In this document: in pieces, positions 7,633 to 16,452 of the stretch | Position numbering within the stretch: position 1 is the stretch's first letter | Layout: every line of letters begins with the position of its first letter | NCBI RefSeq assembly: GCF_030297175.1 | Contig: NZ_AP028070.1 | Span: forward strand, 2,976,001-3,040,000 | Source: Marinobacter sp. LA51 | Lineage (GTDB): Bacteria; Pseudomonadota; Gammaproteobacteria; Pseudomonadales; Oleiphilaceae | DNA length: 64,000 bases | Reading direction: 5' to 3' | The notes under the pieces: model-generated | Told to the model about the DNA's origin: nothing | What the model saw: the letters and a program-made list of their open reading frames with translations, nothing else | Databases searched by the model: none | Translations under genes and position numbers: made by a program

Positions 7633-8298
7633 ATGGATTTTCAGGCGCCGAATACCCTGGCCGAGCAGATCGCCAATTTCATGGCCGAGCGGATCATGAC
7701 CGGGCACATTCGGCCGGGGGAGCGCATCCAGGAGGCCAGACTGGCCGGTGAGCTGAAAGTGAGCCGGGCCTCGGTCAAGGAAGCCCTGTACACCCTGGAA
7801 CGCTGGCATCTGGTGGACATCACACCCCGTAAAGGCGCTTCGGCAACCCGATTAGATGCGGAACACGCCTCCGAGCTGTACGACGTTTACATGCACCTGC
7901 TGATGATGCTGGTGACGAGGCTGTGCGAACGCTGGCAGGAGAAGCATCGCGAGCCCATGCTTGCCGCTGTGACCAATGTGGTGGAGCTTTCCAAGAAACC
8001 ATCAGCCGACATCACCGCCGTCGTAGAGGCGAGTTTTGGCGTGATGGAAGCCTGCTGTGAGGTGGTGGGCAATCCCTACCTCTCGGAGGCACTGTCCAAC
8101 TTCAAGCCAGCGGTGAGCCGGGCCTACTATTTAAGCGCCGACCGATACCGTCAGGGCCTGAAACACACCAGCGCGTTCTTTACCCAGTTGCCAGCTGTCG
8201 TACTGGCCCGGGACAGCGCCGCCGCCCAGGCCCTGATTCGTGAGTTTGCTGAAACTCAGCAGGCACTCATTCAGCAAGCTCTGGCAGGCAAACCATGA
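7633..8298 (+). CDS. GntR-family (FCD/FadR subfamily) transcriptional regulator, likely controls alkB
   Basis: This 221-residue regulator has an N-terminal GntR winged helix (about residues 8-72; motif TGHIRPGERIQEARLAGEL then VSRASVKEALYTLER) and a C-terminal helical FCD effector domain. It is divergent from alkB with a perfect TNGTNNNACNA operator in between, so control of alkane hydroxylation and autoregulation are likely. Its stop overlaps the next gene by four bases (ATGA), which ties it to a membrane lipid or envelope gene pair. The effector is unknown; an alkane-derived fatty acid or acyl-CoA would be reasonable inference. Confidence 0.9.
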   Translation: MDFQAPNTLAEQIANFMAERIMTGHIRPGERIQEARLAGELKVSRASVKEALYTLERWHLVDITPRKGASATRLDAEHASELYDVYMHLLMMLVTRLCERWQEKHREPMLAAVTNVVELSKKPSADITAVVEASFGVMEACCEVVGNPYLSEALSNFKPAVSRAYYLSADRYRQGLKHTSAFFTQLPAVVLARDSAAAQALIREFAETQQALIQQALAGKP

Positions 8299-9353
8299 GC
8301 GACGTAGCCGAAAGCGATTACTCGAAACAAACGTCCTGGCGGCGACTCGCAGTCTTCAGCCTGATCTTTATCGCCATGACCGCTGCCGGCCTGTACGCGG
8401 TTTACGACCAGTTTGCCGAGCGCAGCCTTACTTTCGATCCGCGCCTCATTGCGCCCACCACGCTGCTGATGGTCGGGCTGCTGTTGCTGGTTTACTTTGT
8501 GTCCGATGGACTGCGGCTGTATTTCACCCTGCGCGCCCTGGGGCACCGGCTGCCGCTCAAGGTGATGTTCCGGCTGGTGTTCATCAACCTGTTCTTCTCC
8601 AACGTGACACCCATGGCCACCGGCGGCGGTTTTGCCCAAATCTGGTACCTGCACCGGCACGGCGTGCCCATGGGCCGGGCAACGGCCGCCACCACCATCC
8701 GCACAGTGCTGGCCGTGATGTTCATCTTCACACTGACCCCGATCTTCCTGCTGACACTCCGGGCCCTGAAAGACCACACGATCACCGGCTCCATTGGTGT
8801 TGCACTGGCGATTTTCATCTTTATCTATCTGGCCTTTTTCGCGGTACTGCTGTTCCGCACTCACTGGTTGATCGCACCCCTGACCCAGATCCTGGTGACC
8901 CTGCACCGCTTCCACCTGATCAGCGATGCCCGACACCGGCGCTGGCAGTTCAAGGCACGCCGGGAGATGCTCCGGTTCTCCGACAGCTTTGGTGATTACC
9001 TGAAGGGCCAGCCGCTGTATGTAGGCCTGTCGGTCCTGTTCACCGCTCTGTTCCTGCTCAGCCTGTTCAGTTTCCCTGCCCTGTTGATGTACAGCCTGGG
9101 TTACACCGTTGATTATCTGGTCTCTTTGGGGCTGCTGGTCGTAACCACCTTCGTCATGTATTTTTCACCCACACCTGGGGCTTCCGGTATTTCCGAAGGT
9201 GTATTTGGAAGCTTCTTTCGGGATATTCTGTCGGGCAACCATCTGGTGCTGGTCACCGTAAGCTGGCGCCTGCTTACCATATACCTGGGCATGATCATCG
9301 GACTGATTGTGCTGCAGAGGGAACTCATTAAAGACCGCAGGAAACCGGAATGA
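8295..9353 (+). CDS. Flippase-like integral membrane protein (lysylphosphatidylglycerol synthase TM region / UPF0104 family)
   Basis: This 352-residue polytopic protein has about eight hydrophobic segments and the UPF0104/AglD-type pattern: NLFFSNVTPMATGGG near residue 100 and FSPTPGASGISEGVFG near residue 298. Members of this family are membrane flippase-like domains, alone or fused to lysyl-transferases; here the transferase domain is absent. The start overlaps the gntR stop, and the stop overlaps the following glycosyltransferase gene by four bases. The three genes therefore form a tight unit, suggesting joint action on a lipid-linked sugar or glycolipid. That function is inferred. Confidence 0.85.
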   Translation: MSDVAESDYSKQTSWRRLAVFSLIFIAMTAAGLYAVYDQFAERSLTFDPRLIAPTTLLMVGLLLLVYFVSDGLRLYFTLRALGHRLPLKVMFRLVFINLFFSNVTPMATGGGFAQIWYLHRHGVPMGRATAATTIRTVLAVMFIFTLTPIFLLTLRALKDHTITGSIGVALAIFIFIYLAFFAVLLFRTHWLIAPLTQILVTLHRFHLISDARHRRWQFKARREMLRFSDSFGDYLKGQPLYVGLSVLFTALFLLSLFSFPALLMYSLGYTVDYLVSLGLLVVTTFVMYFSPTPGASGISEGVFGSFFRDILSGNHLVLVTVSWRLLTIYLGMIIGLIVLQRELIKDRRKPE

Positions 9354-11587
9354 TCTTCCGAAACCCACTGAAACTGCTGTTCTATCTGTGCCTGCTGATC
9401 GTTATTTTTCTGGTCGGCTACAAGGCCTACCTCAACCTGTTCATGAAGGACTTCAAGGGCCTGCATACGGAACAGGTGGAACGTATTCAGCGCGCCACCG
9501 ATCCCGAATCACCGGTCAGTTTCGCGGTGGTGGGCAACATCAACAACTCCATCGGCATCTTCGAGGAACGAATTGTTCCTGAGTTGAATAACTCCGGCAT
9601 CGATTTCATGGTGTCTGCGGGCAACGCGGTCAGCGGTGGTGGTGAGGACAAGTACCGTGCGCTGTATGGCAGCCTGGGGCACTTGGACATTCCCTACCTG
9701 CTGACATTTGGAGCGCACGAGTACGAGGACTTCGGCAGCTTCCGGTTTTACGATCATTTCGGGCCCCATTTTTTCAGCATCCTGGCGGGCAACAGCCGGC
9801 TGATCTTCCTGGACAGCACCGGCAAAACGCCGTGGCAGTGGCAGATTCGCTGGCTCAATGACCTGCTGGCCCAAGACAGCTCCAAGGCCCGGATTCTGTT
9901 CATTGGCCACCCGCCCATGGAGCCAGAGGCGAACGCACCCTTCGATCAACGCAGTGACTACCTGCAGCCTCCGGAATTCCGCAGCGCACTGATGCGGGAG
10001 ATCAAGCGTCACGGTATTGATCTGGTGTTCTCGGCCAACCTGTCGCTCTATTCCGAGGCCACCAGCGACGACACCACCTTCATCACCACCGGCGGCGCCG
10101 GTGGCCTGGTGCTGAACAACGACACCAGCTTTTACCACTTCGTGAAGGTGAACGTGGATGCCGATGGCAACGCCAGCCACTCCCTGGAACGGCTGCAGGT
10201 GGGCCAACACGAGATCCTGAAGCAGCTGGAAAGTTTCTGGTTTTTCATCTACTCGCTGATCTACTCCGGCTACCTGAATTTCATCCTGCTGCTGGCCGTG
10301 TTTGTCGCCATCACCATCAAGCTCTACACCGCGATCTTTATCGGCAAGGACTACTATCCCGATTACGATCTGGACCCTTCGCCCTGGCTCCAGAAGTCGT
10401 TACGGGTGACGATGTTCACCAACAACTACCTGCCGTTTATTGGTGGCGTGCCCATCTCCATTGAACGTCTGCGCCGGGGCCTGGTTGAGCTGGGCGACAA
10501 GCTCCTCATCGTCGCCCCGAGGTACAAGGACCAACCGGAAAACGAGGACCAGGTAGTGCGCGTACCTTCGCTGCTGGCCATGGGTGAAAAGCGGGAATTC
10601 CGACTGGCCAATATTTTCCTGGCTCGCATCCGCAAGGCGGTAAAAGCGTTCCGTCCGGACATTATTCACCTGCATCACCCGTTCTGGCTCGGCTCCCTGG
10701 GGCTATTCATGGCGCGTACCTTGAAGGTGCCCGCCATTTACACCTATCACACCCGGCTGGAGCATTACGCCCACTTCGTACCCCTTCCCGGCATGCTGTT
10801 CCGTAACCTGATCTCCCATGCCCTGATCAAGCGCTTCGCCAACAAGTGCGACGGTGTGATCGTGCCGACCTACTCCACGGAAGAATACCTGCGCATGATC
10901 GGCGTGAAGACCCCCACCTATGTTCAGCCCACGGGCATTGAGTACCAGCGCTTTCAGGACGTGAATGAAGACGACATTCAGCGCTTGCGGGAACAGCTCG
11001 GGCTGAGCAATGAGAAGGTGTTCGTCAGCGTGTCCCGGCTCTCGAACGAGAAGAACATCGACTTCATGATTGAGGCCATCGACAGCCTCCGCTCGGAGAC
11101 CGATGTGCCATTCCGGTTCCTGATGATTGGCGACGGCCACCAGCGTGACCGGCTCAAACAAAAAATCGATGACCTTGGCCTGCAGGAGCATTTCACTCTG
11201 GTGGGCGCGGTGCCACCGGATGAGATGGCAACCTGGTATCGCCTGGGTGATGCCTTCCTGTTTGCTTCAAAATCAGAAACCCAGGGCATGGTAATTCTGG
11301 AGGCCATGGCTGCCGGACTGCCGGTGGTGGCGGTTCGCTCCAGTGGTATAGAAGACGTGGTTCGGCACGGCCACAACGGCTTCAAGACGCCGGAGCGGCA
11401 GGACAAGTGGATTCAGGCCGTGAAGCGGCTGCTGGAAGAAGACAGCCTGCGCGAGGAACTGGCAAAACAGGCACTGGAATTTGCGGAAGAGTTTTCGGTG
11501 GGACAGTTTGCCACGGACGTTCGCACCATTTACGCCAGTACCCTGGCGCTGGCCGAAAAGAGGAAAAACCGACACTGGGATAGTTAG
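9350..11587 (+). CDS. Three-part membrane protein: degenerate metallophosphoesterase domain, TM segment, GT4 glycosyltransferase
   Basis: The 745-residue protein starts with a TM anchor (residues 8-25). A calcineurin-like phosphoesterase fold follows (about 55-275), then a hydrophobic segment (about 295-330) and a GT4 glycosyltransferase domain (about 350-740). The GT4 part is intact: FTNNYLPFIGGVPISIE, HLHHPFWLG, SVSRLSNEKN, and the donor-site motif SETQGMVILEAMAAGLPVV. The phosphoesterase part keeps HE in GAHE (121-124) and GHPP (186-189). It has GN for GD at 91-92, GAHE for GNHE, and ANLS for the usual GHxH (229-232), so metal binding is probably lost. The GT4 half resembles diacylglycerol glucosyltransferases. 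Translation is coupled to the flippase-like gene. Confidence 0.85.
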   Translation: MIFRNPLKLLFYLCLLIVIFLVGYKAYLNLFMKDFKGLHTEQVERIQRATDPESPVSFAVVGNINNSIGIFEERIVPELNNSGIDFMVSAGNAVSGGGEDKYRALYGSLGHLDIPYLLTFGAHEYEDFGSFRFYDHFGPHFFSILAGNSRLIFLDSTGKTPWQWQIRWLNDLLAQDSSKARILFIGHPPMEPEANAPFDQRSDYLQPPEFRSALMREIKRHGIDLVFSANLSLYSEATSDDTTFITTGGAGGLVLNNDTSFYHFVKVNVDADGNASHSLERLQVGQHEILKQLESFWFFIYSLIYSGYLNFILLLAVFVAITIKLYTAIFIGKDYYPDYDLDPSPWLQKSLRVTMFTNNYLPFIGGVPISIERLRRGLVELGDKLLIVAPRYKDQPENEDQVVRVPSLLAMGEKREFRLANIFLARIRKAVKAFRPDIIHLHHPFWLGSLGLFMARTLKVPAIYTYHTRLEHYAHFVPLPGMLFRNLISHALIKRFANKCDGVIVPTYSTEEYLRMIGVKTPTYVQPTGIEYQRFQDVNEDDIQRLREQLGLSNEKVFVSVSRLSNEKNIDFMIEAIDSLRSETDVPFRFLMIGDGHQRDRLKQKIDDLGLQEHFTLVGAVPPDEMATWYRLGDAFLFASKSETQGMVILEAMAAGLPVVAVRSSGIEDVVRHGHNGFKTPERQDKWIQAVKRLLEEDSLREELAKQALEFAEEFSVGQFATDVRTIYASTLALAEKRKNRHWDS

Positions 11588-11667
11588 GCCGTTTCACTCT
11601 TCCGGGCTGATCGGTCTAGACTTTAATCACGTATCAAAAAGACCCTTTTATTTTTCGGAGAGGTTAC

Positions 11668-12615
11668 GTGTCCCAGATTCCCGTTGGTATCAGCACCTGC
11701 CTGCTGGGCAAGGAAGTCCGCCATGATGGTGGCCACAAGCACTCCCGCTACTGCACTCAGGTACTGTCCAAGCACTTCGAATTCCGGTCCATCTGCCCGG
11801 AGCTGGAAGCCGGACTGGGTGTGCCCCGCCCTGCCATCCACTTGCGGGAATACCCGGAAGGCATGCGAATCATCGAGACCAAGGGGCAGGCGGACCACAC
11901 CGCCGCCATGGAAGGGTTTATCGATGACGTCATCCCCACCCTTTCAAACTTGCGCGGCTATATACTGATGGCGAAATCTCCCAGCTGCGGCATGGAGAGA
12001 ATCAAGGTCCATAACGAAAACGGCCAGGTCACCCGCCGCGACGGCCGCGGCATGTTTGCCGATGCGCTCTTAAAGGCCTACCCGCTGATGCCGGTGGAAG
12101 AAGAGGGCCGCCTGAACGACAACATGATTCGCGAAAACTTCATCGAACGGGTGTTCGCCTACGATGACTGGATGCAGAATGTCGCCGGCGAGCAGCTTAG
12201 CGCCAAGGCTCTGATCAACTTCCACACCCGTCACAAGTTCCAGTTACTGGCCCACTCCGAAAAGATTTACCGACAGCTTGGCCCCATGCTCGGCGACCTG
12301 AAATCAGAACCGCTGGAAAGCATTGCCGACCGCTATATCCATCTGTTCATGGAAGCCATGAGCAAGAAAGTCAGCCGTGGTTCGCACATCAATGCCATGC
12401 AGCATCTGCTGGGGTATCTGAAAGACGCCATGGGCGAGGAAGATCGGAAGGTCATGCTGGAACAGATGGACGCATACCACCGCGGCGAGGTCCCATTGGT
12501 AGTGCCCATGACGTTGCTACGCATGGCCCAGCGCCGGGAACCGGTGGATTACCTGAGCGCCCAACAGTACCTGACCCCTTACCCGGATGAGCTGGGGCTG
12601 CGCAACAACGTCTGA
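11668..12615 (+). CDS. DUF523-DUF1722 fusion protein (TudS-like thiouracil desulfidase domain plus YbgA domain)
   Basis: The 315-residue protein starts at GTG 11668 behind GAGAGG. The N-terminal DUF523 domain (1-150) has three conserved cysteines, C11 (ISTCLLG), C43 (SICPE) and C107 (AKSPSCG). In TudS, the characterised DUF523 protein, three such cysteines hold a [4Fe-4S] cluster that removes sulfur from thiouracil. The C-terminal DUF1722 domain (about 180-305) is the YbgA family, of unknown role and often near photolyase genes. No photolyase gene is adjacent here. Sulfur removal from thiolated nucleobases is a family-based inference. Confidence 0.88.
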   Translation: MSQIPVGISTCLLGKEVRHDGGHKHSRYCTQVLSKHFEFRSICPELEAGLGVPRPAIHLREYPEGMRIIETKGQADHTAAMEGFIDDVIPTLSNLRGYILMAKSPSCGMERIKVHNENGQVTRRDGRGMFADALLKAYPLMPVEEEGRLNDNMIRENFIERVFAYDDWMQNVAGEQLSAKALINFHTRHKFQLLAHSEKIYRQLGPMLGDLKSEPLESIADRYIHLFMEAMSKKVSRGSHINAMQHLLGYLKDAMGEEDRKVMLEQMDAYHRGEVPLVVPMTLLRMAQRREPVDYLSAQQYLTPYPDELGLRNNV

Positions 12616-12625
12616 GCCGACACGC

Positions 12626-13357
12626 TTAGAAGGTGTATAGCAGAGTAATCGCCGTTTCCGTGTCCGTCCGCTCCTTACCCTCAGGCGGATCGGAAACGTG
12701 CTTCACCCGGAACGCGGTTTTCATGGACAAGTTGCCAACCACGTTCGCCTGCAAGGCGGTCTCCGACTCACTGATGGTGTTGTTTTCCTCCAGACCTACT
12801 TCCGTGCTGAGTTTCTGACGAAACAAGGCACGGTCTGAGAGAGCATAATCCAGTTGCGTGGCGAAACGGGCGATGACCGAGTCTTCCTTCTCGTTACCTT
12901 CATCATCCGGCTCATCCAAGCGGTTGTATCGGTAACCCATACCGGTCGAGACACTCCAGAATGAGCGTTTGCCGGATTCCCAGAGCCGGTTACCGTAACC
13001 GGCGGTGATTGACGACTCGAAGGCGTAACCGGAAAAACGATCATCTTCCCAGGAGCCGCGCAGAAACCAGTACTGCCGTTCATCGAACTTGTAGTTGGTC
13101 TCGCCTTCGGCTTTATATTGCTCGGCTGTAGTTTCGTCCTCGGCCTCGGTGTGCCGGGCACTCAACTCGGCGCCATTCCGCCAGCGCCTGGATTCCTGAG
13201 TAATCGCGAACCGGCTATTAAAGTTGGTTTCCTCGGTGTTGCCGGACGTCATCAGCACACCCAACTCGAACTCTGCGCCCACTTTGTCCTCGGCGCTTAC
13301 CTGGGCCAGCGGCGCAGCCCCGATTAATGCAACCGCGACTGCTTTTCTGAGCTCCAT
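12626..13357 (-). CDS. DUF481 outer-membrane beta-barrel protein (YdiY-like)
   Basis: The 243-residue protein has a signal peptide (MELRKAVAVALIGAAPLAQVSA) and a DUF481 domain starting GAEFELGVLMTSGNTEETNF. Alternating hydrophobic/polar strands and a terminal aromatic residue (LLYTF) are typical of outer-membrane barrels. Family members are salt- or acid-induced in some bacteria; function is unknown. The gene is convergent with the DUF523-DUF1722 gene, with ten bases between stops. Confidence 0.88.
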   Translation of the reverse strand: MELRKAVAVALIGAAPLAQVSAEDKVGAEFELGVLMTSGNTEETNFNSRFAITQESRRWRNGAELSARHTEAEDETTAEQYKAEGETNYKFDERQYWFLRGSWEDDRFSGYAFESSITAGYGNRLWESGKRSFWSVSTGMGYRYNRLDEPDDEGNEKEDSVIARFATQLDYALSDRALFRQKLSTEVGLEENNTISESETALQANVVGNLSMKTAFRVKHVSDPPEGKERTDTETAITLLYTF

Positions 13358-13401
13358 AACCTCTCCCTATTAGCCGGCGGAACTGCGCAGAATCGGATAC
13401 C

Positions 13402-14412
13402 TCACGTATTCTGGGCAGTTTCGCCGGCCTGGCTTTTCTGGGCGTGTTGCTGGCGCTCGGCCTTTTTTCGGGCCTTGCGCTCTTCGATGATGCGCGCCGC
13501 CTCGCCACCCACGTGGGTTTCACCACGCTGCTCGGCCAGACGCATCTGGCGCTCACGCTCGGCGAAGCGGGCTTTTTGTTCTTCCGTCAGGGTATCGATG
13601 CACTGGTGGCAGCTGACACCCTGCTCGAACTCCGGACGCTGCTTGTCGTCTTCGGTAATCGGCCGACGGCAGGCGTGGCACTGATCGTAATCACCACGTT
13701 CAAGCGAATGATTCACGGTAACCCGATCATCAAATACAAAACACTCACCCTGCCACAGACTCTGCTCTTCCGGCACCTCTTCCAGGTACTTCAGGATGCC
13801 GCCTTGCAGGTGGTACACCTCATCAAAGCCCTGTTCTTTCAGGTACGCGGTGGATTTTTCACAGCGAATGCCGCCGGTGCAGAACATGGCCACCTTCTTG
13901 TGCTTGGAAGGATCCAGATTCTGCTTCACGTACGCCGGGAACTCACGGAAGGTATCGGTGGCCGGGTTTACGGCATTCTGAAAGGTGCCGATCTCCACTT
14001 CGTACTGGTTTCGGGTATCCACCAGCACCACGTCCGGATCCGAAATCAGGTTGTTCCACTCTTTGGGATCGACGTAAGTACCAACGGTACGCTTCGGGTC
14101 GATGCCCTCAACGCCCATGGTGACAATCTCTTTCTTGAGCTTCACCTTGGTGCGCTTGAACGGCTGGATATCAACAAAGGATTCTTTGTAATCGATGCCG
14201 TCGAAACGCTCGTCGTTACCGAGCCAAGCCTTGATGGTATCAACGCCCTCGCGGCTTCCGGCAATGGTGCCGTTAATGCCTTCCCGTGCCAGCAACAGGG
14301 TGCCGTGCACGTCTTTCTCAAGCATCAGGTCCAGCAACGGCTGACGAAGGGTCTTGTAATCATTCAGGACTGCGAACTTATACAGCGCGCAGACAACAAC
14401 GTCATTGCTCAT
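13402..14412 (-). CDS. trhO: tRNA uridine 34 hydroxylase TrhO (rhodanese-like, UPF0176)
   Basis: TrhO hydroxylates U34 of tRNA to 5-hydroxyuridine as the first step of cmo5U synthesis under oxygen. The 336-residue protein contains the N-terminal UPF0176 domain ([15 protein letters not shown] near 43-57), a rhodanese domain with the active loop C178-TGGIRC ([15 protein letters not shown]), and a C-terminal Cys-rich region with CHACRRP and CHQCID pairs. The ATG at 14410-14412 follows AGGAGATATTG and is preferred over the TTG three bases upstream. The tail is Arg/Lys/Gln-rich, extending past the short family members. Confidence 0.93.
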   Translation of the reverse strand: MSNDVVVCALYKFAVLNDYKTLRQPLLDLMLEKDVHGTLLLAREGINGTIAGSREGVDTIKAWLGNDERFDGIDYKESFVDIQPFKRTKVKLKKEIVTMGVEGIDPKRTVGTYVDPKEWNNLISDPDVVLVDTRNQYEVEIGTFQNAVNPATDTFREFPAYVKQNLDPSKHKKVAMFCTGGIRCEKSTAYLKEQGFDEVYHLQGGILKYLEEVPEEQSLWQGECFVFDDRVTVNHSLERGDYDQCHACRRPITEDDKQRPEFEQGVSCHQCIDTLTEEQKARFAERERQMRLAEQRGETHVGGEAARIIEERKARKKAERQQHAQKSQAGETAQNT

Positions 14413-14568
14413 CAATATCTCCTGCGGGCCGGACCGTAAATCCGGAGCATGGGTTTGGTCATTTGCTCAATGGCGCAAGCCAGAGCGGGCACAAATTTTA
14501 ACCAACTCTGACCTGCAATCAAGTGCGGGCTGACCGCAGTGCCCCTGTTAGCTACACCTTTCGACCAC

Positions 14569-15297
14569 TTATTGTGCCGCGCTGTTCAGCTCGCGCTCAA
14601 CTACCGCCGACAGCTGGCCCCAACCGGGACGAGACAGGCGAATGTTGTCTACGAGTACCGTTGGGGTACTGCTGACCCGCAGCTGCATGGCCACGCGACG
14701 GCTCTGCTCAACGTCTTCACGGTGCAGTTCGGTGGTCATGCACCGACGAAAACGCCGCTCGTCCAGACCCAGGTCGCCGGCATATCGGCTGAAGGTTTCC
14801 ACCGGATCGCCTGAGCTGCTCCATTCGGTCTGGGCATCAAACAGCTGGTCGTGCATGTCCCAGTAACCGTTCTGATCGCCTGCACATCGAGCTGCCATCG
14901 CCGCTGGCATGGCGTTCTGGTGTTGCTGCAGGGGCAGGTCAAAAAACACGAACCGCACCTTACCCGAATCCACGTACTGCTGTTTCAGCTTCTGGCTGGC
15001 GTCTGAGAAACGGCCACAGGCCGGACACTGATAATCAGCAAACTCGCGCACCACCACCGGAGCGTCCTCCGGCCCTACAGAGACACCGTACTGGTCCAGT
15101 TCTGCCGGGAACGGATCGGCATTGGCGCCGGCCACCGGCAGCTCGTCAGACGTGGGCTCCGGCTGTGCAGTGAGAAAGAACAGTCCCAATACAACAGCCG
15201 CCAGGACCAGCAAGGCCACCCCGATATACAGAGGCTTGTTGCTTGCTTTACGAGGCGCAGGCGCGCCGGTTTCCTTGCGACGTTTGGCTTCACCCAT
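14569..15297 (-). CDS. Membrane-anchored DsbA-like thioredoxin-fold protein
   Basis: The 242-residue protein has a charged N-terminus (MGEAKRRKET), one TM helix (about 22-43) and a periplasmic DsbA/thioredoxin_4 domain. The catalytic pair is C91-P-A-C94 (YQCPACGRFSD), and the cis-proline lies in SSTPTVLVD near residue 215. Such proteins act as thiol oxidases or isomerases for exported proteins. A second cysteine pair (C137, C188 region) is present but not characteristic. It starts at ATG 15295-15297, divergent from the nitronate monooxygenase-like gene. Confidence 0.9.
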   Translation of the reverse strand: MGEAKRRKETGAPAPRKASNKPLYIGVALLVLAAVVLGLFFLTAQPEPTSDELPVAGANADPFPAELDQYGVSVGPEDAPVVVREFADYQCPACGRFSDASQKLKQQYVDSGKVRFVFFDLPLQQHQNAMPAAMAARCAGDQNGYWDMHDQLFDAQTEWSSSGDPVETFSRYAGDLGLDERRFRRCMTTELHREDVEQSRRVAMQLRVSSTPTVLVDNIRLSRPGWGQLSAVVERELNSAAQ

Positions 15298-15439
15298 TGC
15301 GGGCTCCTTCTTGTTCGTTAGGTATTGTGGGGAAGAAATTCCCGGAATTTCGATCGTTGGCTACCGTTTTCACAGCCACCGAGGCAAGCTAAGATCCTTT
15401 ATAACTTAAAAAAGTTCCAACAAAAATTAAGGAAAACTC

Positions 15440-16405
15440 ATGGCCTTACCTGCATCCCTTGCCAATCAGCTCTCCCTGCCCCTGGTGGCGGCGCCCATGT
15501 TTCTGATCTCCGGCCCCGAGCTGGCATTGGCCTGCTGCAAGGAAGGCGTGGTTGGCAGTTTTCCTGCCCTTAACCAGCGTAGCAGTGAAGGCTTCGAAAG
15601 CTGGCTGGAACAGATGAACAGTGAGCTCAACAGTTTCCGCCAGCAAAACCCATCGGCACAAGTAGCTCCTTATGCCGTCAACCTGATCGTGCATCGCACC
15701 AACCCCCGTTGGCAGGCAGACCTGGAGTTGTGCGTAAAGCACCAGGTACCCATCGTGATCACCTCCCTGGGGGCGGCCAGCCAGGTGGTCGATGCGGTCC
15801 ACAGTTATGGCGGGCTAGTGTTCCACGATGTTACCAACCAGCACCATGCCCGTAAGGCGGCGGAAGCCGGCGTTGATGGCATTATTGCGGTGGCAGCCGG
15901 GGCCGGTGGCCATGCCGGCACCATCAATCCGTTTGTGCTGGTGCATGAGATCCGCGAGGTGTTCGACGGCATCATCCTGCTAGCCGGCGGCTTGTCCCAC
16001 GGTGAGGACCTGTTGGCGGCGCAGGCCATGGGTGCCGATCTGGCTTACCTGGGCACCCGGTTCATCAACACTGAGGAGTCCCAGGCTGAGGACGCCTACC
16101 GCAACATGATTATTGAGGCGGTGTCGGCGGACATCATCCACACCCCGGTGGTCTCGGGCATTCCCGCCAGCTTCATGCGTCAGAGCCTGGAAGCCGCCGG
16201 TTACCCGATGGATAAACTGAACCAGGCCGGTGAGATCGATTATGGCGAAAAGCTGAAGCCGGTAAGCGACGAGGCCAAGGCCTGGAAAACCGTGTGGTCC
16301 GCCGGCCAGGGCGTGAGCCAGATTCACGATGTGGTCAGTGTGCAGGCTCTGGTTAATTGCCTGAAGGCGGACTACGCCAAAGCCCATTCGCGCCTGGGCC
16401 AATAA
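15440..16405 (+). CDS. Nitronate monooxygenase / 2-nitropropane dioxygenase-like FMN protein
   Basis: The 321-residue protein is a TIM-barrel flavoprotein of the NMO family: LVAAPMFLISGPELALACC at the N-terminus, GVDGIIAVAAGAGGHAG (about 148-164), and AGGLSHGEDLLAAQAMGADLAYLGTRF (about 181-207) for FMN phosphate binding. It should oxidise nitronates or act as an enoyl reductase-like enzyme; NMO family annotation is often only approximate. The ribosome site AAGGAAAACTC precedes the ATG. It ends just before a strong bidirectional terminator. Confidence 0.88.
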   Translation: MALPASLANQLSLPLVAAPMFLISGPELALACCKEGVVGSFPALNQRSSEGFESWLEQMNSELNSFRQQNPSAQVAPYAVNLIVHRTNPRWQADLELCVKHQVPIVITSLGAASQVVDAVHSYGGLVFHDVTNQHHARKAAEAGVDGIIAVAAGAGGHAGTINPFVLVHEIREVFDGIILLAGGLSHGEDLLAAQAMGADLAYLGTRFINTEESQAEDAYRNMIIEAVSADIIHTPVVSGIPASFMRQSLEAAGYPMDKLNQAGEIDYGEKLKPVSDEAKAWKTVWSAGQGVSQIHDVVSVQALVNCLKADYAKAHSRLGQ

Positions 16406-16439
16406 CAGAAACGGGCACCCGAAGGTGCCCGTTTCTGTT
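16404..16439. terminator. Bidirectional intrinsic terminator between the NMO-like gene and the chemoreceptor gene
   Basis: AACAGAAACGGGCACC-CGAA-GGTGCCCGTTTCTGTT is a perfect 16-base stem with a CGAA tetraloop and T-rich 3' arms on both strands. It serves two convergent genes. Confidence 0.88.
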
Positions 16440-16452
16440 CACTCCGCCCGAG

